Source: an uncultured Coriobacteriaceae bacterium (GTDB lineage Bacteria; Actinomycetota; Coriobacteriia; Coriobacteriales; Eggerthellaceae). Taken from it: DNA of 5,126 nt. The notes under the pieces are model-generated. The model did no database searches and had not been told where the DNA came from. It saw nothing but the letters and a program-made list of their open reading frames with translations. Shown one piece after another: positions 1 to 5,126 of the stretch. The stretch is taken from positions 1 to 5,126 of the forward strand of contig USJN01000133.1 in the NCBI GenBank assembly GCA_900554945.1, read 5' to 3'. Each line of letters starts with the position of its first letter. Position 1 is the stretch's first letter. The position numbers and the translations under genes were made by a program.

Positions 1-2847
1 GGGGAAGCGCAAGACGATGGCGGAATTCAGCCGCTGAGCACAAACGACGGATATTATTACATCGACGACAGCTCTTACGGGCTGTCGTATTATCTCGGTC
101 AGGCCGCGTCGAACAGGTACACAAAAGTCCACGTCGGAACCAGCTTTTCGGATTCGGGGACGGTTACCATCCCCTCGTCGCTCACTGAAATCGCCGGCTA
201 TTCCGAGGGCTTTTTCAGCCAGGGGCCTAAGACGGTCAGCATCGGGTATGTGGGCGCGCTCTCCTTCGTCATCCCCTCAGGCAGCGACGTTTCGATTGAC
301 CGCGTGAACTTCTACGCGAAATCCGATGATGGCGGCGCGACGGTTACCGTCGATGCGGGCGCGAAGGTGAAGTTCTCCAACTGCGCGTTCTCCAAAACAC
401 CCGTGGTGAACGGCGAGGCAATCTTCGAGGACTGCACGTTCGCTACGGGTAAGATCGAGAACAACGGCTCGGCAACCTACGTCGGGTCGACCCAAGAGCC
501 CGAAAACATCAGCAAGCCTGCCGACACGTACCAGTCGCTTTCGTTCGTTTTCGCAGACGATAAGGCATTTGCCCCTGCAGTCGAGGGAAGCTCGGTCGAC
601 CAGAAGCTCGCGTTTAGCGTTGCGGGAACGAAGGCGGCGGACGCAAAGTTCTCGGCTGCCGTCGTCGATGCCGAGGGCAAAGACGTGGCGGGCCTTTCCG
701 CGACGGTCGAAGGCGGCCAGGTGTCGCTTTCGGGCACGGCCCCTGCGGCGGGCGCCTATCAGGTGAAGCTCACCGCCGAGGCGACGAAGGACGACGGCTC
801 GACCGATTCCGTCGCCGAAATGCTCTCCTTCGAGGTCCAGCAGCAGATCCAGGTTCGCCTTTCCGGCAAGCTGCAGTGCTTCGTCGTCGATGGTACGAGC
901 ATGATGAGCCTCGACCACGACGGCATCGCCCTCGCGTCGGCTGGCGGTGGTGCGAGCGGCGGCAGCAGCTCGTCCGAGAACAACCGGCTCGATGTCGAGG
1001 TGAAGGAAGGCGAGGGCGAGTGGACGGCCTGGAACGACTGGGCGAAGAACGACGGCGTTCGTCAGGACAAGGTCAGTGTCTCCATTTCCCCTGAAGGCAG
1101 CGGTATGGCGGCGAAGGTGACGATGGGCTCGGTCTTCATCACGGGGACCCCCGCAAAATCAGGCACCTATCAGGTCGTTGCCACGGTGACATCCGGTGCC
1201 CGCACGGAGCAGAGCAACGCGGTCGAGATGCGCATCTACGACAACGACAAGACGCTTGCCGAGCGCATAGCCGACCTTCCCGAAGGCACGACATCGTGGG
1301 ACATGGAGCCCTATACCATCGCCGAGACGGGTAACGCGACCGTCCCCACCACGCTGACCGACATCTACGGCTCGCACGAGTCCGGCACGTACGGCACCAT
1401 CGGCAAGGGCGAGAACGGGAACTTCGGCACCGAAATGCTCACCATCCCTGCCGGCGCCGATGTCACGCTGCACAACATGAAGGTGCTTTCCAGCGTGAAG
1501 ATCGTCGTTGAGAAGGGCGCGAAGCTCACTCTTGACGATTCCGTGGCGTACGGAACGGTCGAAGTGAACGGCGGCACGGTTTCCGCGAAGAACTCCTCGT
1601 CGTTTGTGGGTCAGATCGTGCTCAACGATGGGTCGACGCTCAAAGACGCCACGATTGTCTCGCACGCTAACTTCCTCTCCGATGGAAACTATCAGGTCAA
1701 GGCTCCCGAGGCGCCTGTCGTGGTAAATGGGAACGTCACGTTTGAGGGCGCGAACTCGATCACGGGTTGCGGTATCACGTCGGGCAGCGATGCCCAGTCC
1801 GCCCTCGTGGTTGGCAAGGGCGCGACGGTGACTATCCCGGCGGGCTCTTCGCTTGTCGCCAAGGGCGGCTCGATCGACACGACCGGCGGCAACGGCGGCG
1901 CGGGCGTGAAGCTCGACGGAGGCTCCATCGTCGGCGGGGGCTCGTTGACTGCCACGGGCGGATCGGTCGGCCTGGGGCTCGGCAACGGCGGCGCGGGCAT
2001 CGGCGGCCAGGGCAAGGTCGGCGTTGCGACCGTCGTGGCCACAGGCGGCGACATCCCCGCGGCGGGCGAGGGCTCGATAGGCGACTCCTCCAAGTACAAG
2101 GCGGGTGATGGCGTGGCCGCCGACGTTGCGGTGTCCCAGAAGTCGGACATCACCGTCGCGGGCGGCCAGGGTGCGACTCCCGGCAGCTCGGAGGTCGCGA
2201 AAACCTACGACCCCGATGCGGAGGGTTCCGATCCAGCCCCCTCTATCGAGAAGCGCTTCAGGGATGTTGACCCGAATGCGTGGTACGCGCCCGGCGTGAA
2301 GAAGGTCGCGGATGCCGGCCTCATGCGCGGATACAGCGAGGTGTCGCTGTTCGGCGTTGGCGCGTCGCTCACGCGATCCGAGCTCGCGATGGTGCTCTGG
2401 CGCTATTCCGACCCGGCAGCCGAGGGCTCCTATGACGCAAGCGCTGCCAAAAACGAGACCTCGCTTCCCGACGTTCGCGACGGCGTGTGGTATACGGGTG
2501 CGGTGAACTGGGCGGTTGCGAACGGCGTCATGAACGGCTATGCCGACGAGGCGGGCGCGCGCACGACGTTTGGGCCGGATGACGCGGTGACGATGGAGCA
2601 GCTTCTCCAGACTCTCGCTAACCTGAAGGGCGCGTCCAATGCTGACGAGGCGGCGCTTTCGTCCCTCGTCGATGCCGAGAGCATTTCTCCTTGGGCGAGA
2701 TCCGCTGCGGCATGGGCGATTCAGCAGGGCGTGGTCAGCGGGTACGAGCTGCCCGACGGCACGCATCAGCTCGTACCGGGCGAGCGCATCGCGCGCGAAC
2801 GCGTTGCCGTGGTGCTCTCAAATGCGCTCGAGAAGGGCATTCTGTAG
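1..2847 (+). CDS. SLH-anchored modular surface protein (5'-partial)
   Basis: The frame is open from base 1 to TAG at 2845-2847, giving 948 residues. The GTG at 250 is internal, because coding sequence with the same character precedes it, so the true start and any signal peptide lie upstream. Modules in window residues: beta-strand-rich, beta-helix-like about 40-165; Ig-like (He_PIG-type, 'SGTAPAAGAYQVKLTAEA') about 178-280; Gly/Ser linker about 314-327; second Ig-like ('TGTPAKSGTYQVVATVTSG') about 330-413; second beta-helix-like about 440-625; Gly-rich region with 'GGNGGAG' and 'GGAGIGG' about 620-720; three SLH motifs about 753-946. SLH domains bind secondary wall polymers, so the protein should sit on the outer surface with its N-terminal modules exposed. 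Adhesion or glycan binding is plausible but only inferred. Only four cysteines are visible. The surface-protein class is secure; the ligand is unknown. Confidence 0.93.
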   Translation, partial: GEAQDDGGIQPLSTNDGYYYIDDSSYGLSYYLGQAASNRYTKVHVGTSFSDSGTVTIPSSLTEIAGYSEGFFSQGPKTVSIGYVGALSFVIPSGSDVSIDRVNFYAKSDDGGATVTVDAGAKVKFSNCAFSKTPVVNGEAIFEDCTFATGKIENNGSATYVGSTQEPENISKPADTYQSLSFVFADDKAFAPAVEGSSVDQKLAFSVAGTKAADAKFSAAVVDAEGKDVAGLSATVEGGQVSLSGTAPAAGAYQVKLTAEATKDDGSTDSVAEMLSFEVQQQIQVRLSGKLQCFVVDGTSMMSLDHDGIALASAGGGASGGSSSSENNRLDVEVKEGEGEWTAWNDWAKNDGVRQDKVSVSISPEGSGMAAKVTMGSVFITGTPAKSGTYQVVATVTSGARTEQSNAVEMRIYDNDKTLAERIADLPEGTTSWDMEPYTIAETGNATVPTTLTDIYGSHESGTYGTIGKGENGNFGTEMLTIPAGADVTLHNMKVLSSVKIVVEKGAKLTLDDSVAYGTVEVNGGTVSAKNSSSFVGQIVLNDGSTLKDATIVSHANFLSDGNYQVKAPEAPVVVNGNVTFEGANSITGCGITSGSDAQSALVVGKGATVTIPAGSSLVAKGGSIDTTGGNGGAGVKLDGGSIVGGGSLTATGGSVGLGLGNGGAGIGGQGKVGVATVVATGGDIPAAGEGSIGDSSKYKAGDGVAADVAVSQKSDITVAGGQGATPGSSEVAKTYDPDAEGSDPAPSIEKRFRDVDPNAWYAPGVKKVADAGLMRGYSEVSLFGVGASLTRSELAMVLWRYSDPAAEGSYDASAAKNETSLPDVRDGVWYTGAVNWAVANGVMNGYADEAGARTTFGPDDAVTMEQLLQTLANLKGASNADEAALSSLVDAESISPWARSAAAWAIQQGVVSGYELPDGTHQLVPGERIARERVAVVLSNALEKGIL
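65..88 (+). repeat. 8-bp inverted repeat within coding sequence
   Basis: ACGACAGC (65-72) and GCTGTCGT (81-88) are perfect reverse complements flanking an 8-nt loop. The repeat lies inside the surface-protein gene at window residues 22-30. It could form an mRNA hairpin, but there is no T-run and nothing ties it to a function, so it may be chance. Confidence 0.4.
1887..1998 (+). repeat. 19-nt direct repeat in the Gly-rich region
   Basis: An identical 19-nt stretch (starting CGGCAACGG and ending GCGGGC) occurs at 1887-1905 and 1980-1998, exactly 93 nt or 31 codons apart and in the same frame. Each copy encodes G-N-G-G-A-G. The spacing keeps the reading frame, so this looks like a short coding repeat of the Gly-rich 'GGAGIGG' surface-protein type, not a mobile or regulatory repeat. 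Confidence 0.75.
2257..2838 (+). other. Three SLH motifs (cell-wall anchor)
   Basis: SLH1 (about 2257-2412) starts 'FRDVDPNAWYAPGVKKVADAG' minus its last residue and ends with the canonical-type 'LTRSELAMVLWRY'. SLH2 (about 2461-2634) has 'LPDVRDGVWYTGAVNWAVANG', but the usual ITRAE-type element is 'VTMEQ'. SLH3 (about 2671-2838) has 'SPWARSAAAWAIQQGVVSGY' and 'IARERVAVVL'. Three tandem SLH motifs at a protein terminus are the standard unit that folds into a trimer-like anchor on secondary cell-wall polysaccharide. Only the first keeps a clear TR-S/A-E element. Confidence 0.92.
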
Positions 2848-2887
2848 GAACCTACTGTAAGAAGAGCGTGCGCGGGCTTGAGGGTAG
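2848..2887. other. 40-bp convergent intergenic gap, no clear terminator
   Basis: This is the space between the stop of the forward surface-protein gene and the stop of the reverse propeller gene. I find only 3-4 bp inverted matches and no hairpin followed by a T-run on either strand. The nearest strong stem-forming sequence is the palindrome at 2911-2928, inside the reverse gene. Confidence 0.6.
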
Positions 2888-4345
2888 CTAAACCGGTTCC
2901 CAGACGCGCACGCAGCAGTACTGCTGCGATTCGCCCTGAAGCGTGGTGTTGTCGATGTTCGAGTACGTGACGACGCGCTTGACCGAGCCGGTCGACGCCA
3001 GGTAGTCGCCGAAGCTCGGCGCGCCCGACTTCACCTCCAGCAGGAAATACTGCTTGCTCTCGGGGCTGAACCCGCACACGTTGTACGAGTCCTTCGCGAT
3101 GATCCACCCACCGCACCATGCGGGCGGGGCGGTGGGGGTCACGCCATGACGGAACCACGGGACCAGGCTGTACGAGGCGTTGCCCTCCGCGTCGGTGTCG
3201 GGCTGCACGGTGCTTGCGGGAATGTACGTTCCCAGGTTGGCGATGCCTTCGCCGAAATTGTAGATCGCTTCGAACGAGAACATGAACCCCGTGTCGCCGT
3301 AACCCGCCTCGAGTGGCTTCATCGAAGAGGGAAGCACGAGGGAGTCGACCACGCTTGCGGATTGCGCGTCGATGCGCGTGAGCTGATAGCGCGACGAGGA
3401 TGCCGCGGCGCGCGGGGTGATGACGACGGAGTCGCCCGTCGCATAGGGCGGTGTGCACATGCGGCCTTTCGAGGTGTAGGCCTCCTCGGCGTCGCTCGAG
3501 CCGAAACGTGCTCTCATCAGGCGTGACGCTTCTTTGCTCGCCGATCCGTCCTTCTTGGGGAGAACCTGCCAGAAGGCGTATCCGCTCGATGCGGCGAGCG
3601 TCGGGGTCTCCCAATCGGCGCCGCCCTCTTCGGCCAGTGCCGCCGTCCCGAGTTCCCCGTTCGAAAGCGCGGCGCTGTAGATGCGCCAGGTGCCGTCGAG
3701 GATGTTCGCCTCGGTCCACACGACGCCGGTCGCGCACGCGCGCACATCGTAGATCTCGAAACCTTCTTCTTGACCTTTCGCCTGGGAAATCGCCGTGGTC
3801 TGGTTGCCTGACGAAAGGGAGAGCAACACCACCTTCGTAAGCGGCTTCGAGCCGTCGGTGGGCACGAGGCACGCCGCAAGGGAATCGTCGCTTGCCCAGA
3901 CGAGCGTTCCGTAGGGAAGCTCGTAGGTTCCTGAAAGTCCGAGCACGGTGCTCGAATCTTCGATTTCGGTGAAGTCGCCCGGCGTCGCGGCAGAACACGA
4001 CGTGACGGCGTCCTTAGAGACAGCCAGCGTGTTGAAGGTGGGCTCGTTTGCCTTCGAGGCGGCGTTCACTCCCACGCCGATGCCCCCGCCGACAACGGCA
4101 AGGGCTCCGATGCCGATTGCGCCGTAAAGGAAGTGCCGTCGGGTGAGAAGGACCCGTCCACCGCCTGGGGCGGGCACCTTGATGCCCTGCTCCGAGCGCC
4201 CTTCGGCGACGCGGACCGTCGGTGCGTGCGTTGCATGCGCCGCACGCGGGCGATAGCTCGCAGAAGTGCCCCGCCGCGTGCTTTGGCGAGGGCTTCTTTG
4301 CGCGTGCGCGCTGTTTTTTCCTGGAGTGGGTCTTTTCGTTGGCAT
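2888..4345 (-). CDS. Tat-signal, probable beta-propeller exported protein of unknown function
   Basis: The gene encodes 485 residues from ATG at 4345 to TAG at 2888. Residues 1-67 are basic, Pro/Ala-rich and probably disordered. 'TRRHFLYG' (68-75) matches the twin-arginine S/T-R-R-x-F-L pattern and is followed by a Gly/Ala/Val hydrophobic core to about 93 and 'NAA' (94-96), a possible AxA-like cleavage site. The protein is therefore likely Tat-exported or held by one N-terminal anchor. The remainder has about seven repeating strand-rich units (roughly 143-188, 196-241, 245-294, 297-342, 344-385, 392-443, 447-485), such as 'GVVWTEANILDGTWRIYSAAL', without its last residue. This suggests a seven-bladed, TolB/WD40-like propeller. 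Eight cysteines lie in the exported part (117, 159, 204, 297, 411, 424, 477, 478). No catalytic motif is recognised. Its divergent neighbour is a response regulator, so a signalling link is possible but inferred. GTG at 4177 is an alternative start. Confidence 0.85.
   Translation of the reverse strand: MPTKRPTPGKNSAHAQRSPRQSTRRGTSASYRPRAAHATHAPTVRVAEGRSEQGIKVPAPGGGRVLLTRRHFLYGAIGIGALAVVGGGIGVGVNAASKANEPTFNTLAVSKDAVTSCSAATPGDFTEIEDSSTVLGLSGTYELPYGTLVWASDDSLAACLVPTDGSKPLTKVVLLSLSSGNQTTAISQAKGQEEGFEIYDVRACATGVVWTEANILDGTWRIYSAALSNGELGTAALAEEGGADWETPTLAASSGYAFWQVLPKKDGSASKEASRLMRARFGSSDAEEAYTSKGRMCTPPYATGDSVVITPRAAASSSRYQLTRIDAQSASVVDSLVLPSSMKPLEAGYGDTGFMFSFEAIYNFGEGIANLGTYIPASTVQPDTDAEGNASYSLVPWFRHGVTPTAPPAWCGGWIIAKDSYNVCGFSPESKQYFLLEVKSGAPSFGDYLASTGSVKRVVTYSNIDNTTLQGESQQYCCVRVWEPV
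2911..2928. repeat. 18-bp perfect palindrome near convergent gene ends
   Basis: CGCAGCAGTACTGCTGCG equals its own reverse complement. In RNA from either strand it could form a 7-bp stem with a GUAC tetraloop. It begins 64 nt after the surface-protein stop and encodes S-Q-Q-Y-C-C near the C-terminus of the reverse gene. No U-tract follows on either strand, so it is not a classical intrinsic terminator. It could be a transcript-end or mRNA-stabilising hairpin, a protein site, or a codon coincidence. Confidence 0.6.
4177..4190 (-). promoter_or_regulatory. Alternative GTG start with AGGG ribosome-binding sequence
   Basis: On the reverse strand AGGG lies 7 nt before GTG 4177-4175, and GGAG lies slightly further upstream. 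Starting here would give a 429-residue protein whose twin arginines fall about 13 residues from the N-terminus, a normal Tat signal length. The ATG at 4345 has no good Shine-Dalgarno sequence. The sequence alone cannot decide between the two starts. Confidence 0.35.
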
Positions 4346-4373
4346 GGTGGTAATTGTGTCATTTCGCCTACGC

Positions 4374-4383
4374 CTCGCGCGAG
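4374..4383. promoter_or_regulatory. 10-bp palindrome at the -35 position (candidate operator)
   Basis: CTCGCGCGAG is a perfect palindrome covering the place where a -35 box of the 4396-4404 promoter would fall. It is next to two CGCCT copies (4365-4369 and 4371-4375) spaced by one base. A regulator binding here could affect both divergent promoters. GC-rich palindromes of this size also arise by chance, so this is tentative. Confidence 0.3.
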
Positions 4384-4412
4384 AATACGCCCAATTGCTA
4401 CAATAAACCCAA
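4382..4412 (-). promoter_or_regulatory. Weak candidate promoter for the Tat/propeller gene
   Basis: On the reverse strand TATTCT (4387-4382) resembles a -10 box and TTGGGT (4412-4407) a -35 box, separated by a long 19-bp spacer. Transcription would start near 4375, about 30 nt before the ATG at 4345. The match is weak. Confidence 0.25.
4396..4404 (+). promoter_or_regulatory. Extended -10 promoter for the response regulator
   Basis: TGCTACAAT matches the extended -10 pattern TGnTATAAT at all but one defined position. No consensus -35 lies 16-18 bp upstream, but extended -10 promoters often do without one. The expected transcription start near 4411 would leave a leader of about 100 nt before the ATG at 4514. 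Confidence 0.5.
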
Positions 4413-4466
4413 AGACGAATCTGACGGTCCGCCGTGGGCTTTAAGCCTTGCGCGCTCCGCCGGCCT

Positions 4467-4485
4467 CGTGCATGGACCATGCGCG
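4467..4485. promoter_or_regulatory. Imperfect inverted repeat upstream of the response regulator
   Basis: GCATGG-A-CCATGC is a perfect 6+6 bp inverted repeat around A4476. It extends to 9-bp arms with one T/G mismatch. It lies 28 nt before the regulator ATG, in the predicted leader. It could be an operator or a leader hairpin near the ribosome binding site. Outer TGCGCGC (4449-4455) and GCGCGCA (4481-4487) could form a competing stem. Confidence 0.45.
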
Positions 4486-4502
4486 CAGGAAAATCCCATG
4501 TT

Positions 4503-4507
4503 AGGAG
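4503..4507 (+). promoter_or_regulatory. Shine-Dalgarno of the response regulator
   Basis: AGGAG lies 6 nt before ATG 4514-4516. This is near-ideal spacing and fixes the start of the response regulator. Confidence 0.85.
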
Positions 4508-4513
4508 ACGTCA

Positions 4514-5126
4514 ATGAACAACGAAACCCGACGCATTCTTCTTGTAGAAGACGAAAAGGCGATCCGCGATGCGGTCGCTGCTTATCTCGAGCGTGAAAAC
4601 TACTGGGTAACCGCCGTGGGCGACGGCCAGGAGGCGCTTGAGGAATTCCAGAAGCATCATTTCGACCTGGTCGTTCTCGACCTTATGCTCCCACGCGTTC
4701 CCGGCGAGCGCGTCTGCCGCGCCATCCGCGACAACTCCGATGTGCCCATCATCATGCTTACCGCGAAGGGCGAGGTGGAAGACCGCATCATCGGGCTTGA
4801 GCTGGGCGCCGACGATTACCTGGTGAAACCCTTCAGCCCCCGCGAGCTTGTCGCGCGCGTGCGCGCCCTGCTCCGCCGCGTGCATGCCGACTCCGAGCCG
4901 CAGCGCGAAGTGCTCGAGTTCGGCGACCTCACGATCGATGTTTCCGGTCACAAGGTTCTCGTGAAGGGCGAGGAAGTCGACCTCACGGCCTCCGAGTTCA
5001 AGCTGCTCACCACGCTTTCCCGCTATCCGGGCCGCGTGTACTCTCGTATGGAGCTGGTGGAAAAGGTGCTCGGCTACGACTTCGAGGGCTACGAGCGCAC
5101 CATCGACTCGCATGTGAAGAACCTGC
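4514..5126 (+). CDS. OmpR/PhoB-family two-component response regulator (3'-partial)
   Basis: The first 204 residues are present and the gene runs off the window; family members are usually about 225-235 residues. The N-terminal receiver domain (about 6-122) begins 'RILLVEDE', with acidic-pocket E12/D13, phospho-acceptor D56 in 'VVLDLMLPRVPGE', T83 in 'IIMLTA', and Y102 and K105 in 'GADDYLVKPF'. The C-terminal winged-helix DNA-binding domain (from about 133) shows 'DLTASEFKLL' and 'RTIDSHVKNL', the recognition-helix region of OmpR/PhoB proteins. A membrane histidine kinase would phosphorylate D56 and the protein would then bind promoter DNA as a dimer. The usual MDG after the phospho-site is VPG here. 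All key phosphorylation residues are intact, so it should work as a normal phospho-switch. It is divergent from the Tat/propeller gene, a possible target. The kinase gene is expected downstream but not seen. The signal it responds to cannot be told. Confidence 0.96.
   Translation, partial: MNNETRRILLVEDEKAIRDAVAAYLERENYWVTAVGDGQEALEEFQKHHFDLVVLDLMLPRVPGERVCRAIRDNSDVPIIMLTAKGEVEDRIIGLELGADDYLVKPFSPRELVARVRALLRRVHADSEPQREVLEFGDLTIDVSGHKVLVKGEEVDLTASEFKLLTTLSRYPGRVYSRMELVEKVLGYDFEGYERTIDSHVKNL

Larger units (their letters stand above)
4346..4513. other. 168-bp divergent intergenic region
   Basis: This region separates the 5' ends of the reverse propeller gene and the forward response regulator. 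It contains candidate promoters for both directions that overlap around 4382-4412, a 10-bp palindrome at 4374-4383, an inverted repeat at 4467-4485 and a strong Shine-Dalgarno sequence at 4503-4507. This arrangement would suit shared or autoregulated control by the adjacent response regulator, which is an inference. Confidence 0.6.

Noticed and set aside
109..250. BspA-type leucine-rich repeat in the N-terminal part ('VTIPSSLTEI')
   Set aside because: The short match is not followed by the regular spacing of such repeats; the segment fits the duplicated beta-helix-like module better.
250..252. GTG at 250 as the start of the surface protein
   Set aside because: The frame stays open to base 1 with protein sequence of the same character, including the first part of the beta-helix-like module, so this is an internal valine codon.
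484..493. GGGTCGACCC 10-bp palindrome
   Set aside because: It is a short GC-rich palindrome inside coding sequence with no gene boundary or partner site nearby; probably chance.
1858..2170. Gly-rich GGC-repeat stretch as a possible CRISPR or tandem DNA repeat
   Set aside because: Repeat spacing follows codons and encodes Gly-Asn/Ala motifs. There are no regular repeat-spacer units.
1159..2766. 535-codon open frame on the reverse strand inside the surface-protein gene
   Set aside because: It is antisense to a clear SLH protein. Its product is rich in Arg, His and Ala with no domain, as expected of a shadow frame in GC-rich DNA.
2766..3998. 410-codon open frame on the reverse strand overlapping the Tat/propeller gene in another frame
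   Set aside because: The product is Arg-rich and low in complexity, while the overlapping frame shows a Tat signal and ordered strand repeats. There is no sign of a frameshift joining the two.
4346..4480. Upstream ATG at 4480 extending the Tat/propeller protein by 45 residues
   Set aside because: The extension would cover the divergent promoter region, and its sequence (with 'RARRRRNDTITT') is not like the rest of the protein.
4511..5113. 200-codon open frame antisense to the response regulator
   Set aside because: The sense frame has every conserved receiver and winged-helix residue and a strong ribosome binding site. The antisense product matches nothing I recognise.

Overview
This is a GC-rich, densely coding bacterial window. 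The S-layer-homology (SLH) repeats of the surface protein have the form 'FRDVDPNAWYA...VADAGLMRGYS...LTRSELAMVLWRY'. That form is typical of Coriobacteriia, in particular the Eggerthellaceae (Eggerthella, Gordonibacter, Slackia and relatives). A Tat-exported protein and an OmpR-type response regulator fit that assignment. It is inferred from protein style, not from a database match.

Layout. From 1 to 2847 (+) lies the 3' 948 codons of a large modular cell-surface protein whose start is outside the window. Its visible order is beta-helix-like module, Ig-like module, flexible linker, Ig-like module, second beta-helix-like module, Gly-rich stretch and three C-terminal SLH motifs for wall anchoring. 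A 40-bp gap (2848-2887) separates it from a convergent gene (2888-4345, -). That gene encodes a 485-residue exported or membrane-anchored protein with a twin-arginine motif and a probable seven-bladed beta-propeller of unknown function. An 18-bp perfect palindrome lies just inside its 3' end. A 168-bp divergent intergenic region (4346-4513) holds an extended -10 promoter, two inverted repeats and a strong ribosome binding site. From 4514 to the window end (+) is an OmpR/PhoB-family response regulator lacking only its last few tens of residues.

How they may work together. The response regulator and the propeller protein share a divergent control region, so the regulator may control itself and its neighbour. 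A sensor kinase would be expected just downstream of the window but is not seen. The SLH protein is convergent and is probably an independent transcription unit. I see no mobile element, CRISPR array, tRNA or rRNA, and no clear new defence or biosynthetic system. The most notable points are the internal duplication in the surface protein, the palindrome between the convergent genes, the palindromes at the divergent promoter, and the uncertain start of the Tat protein.
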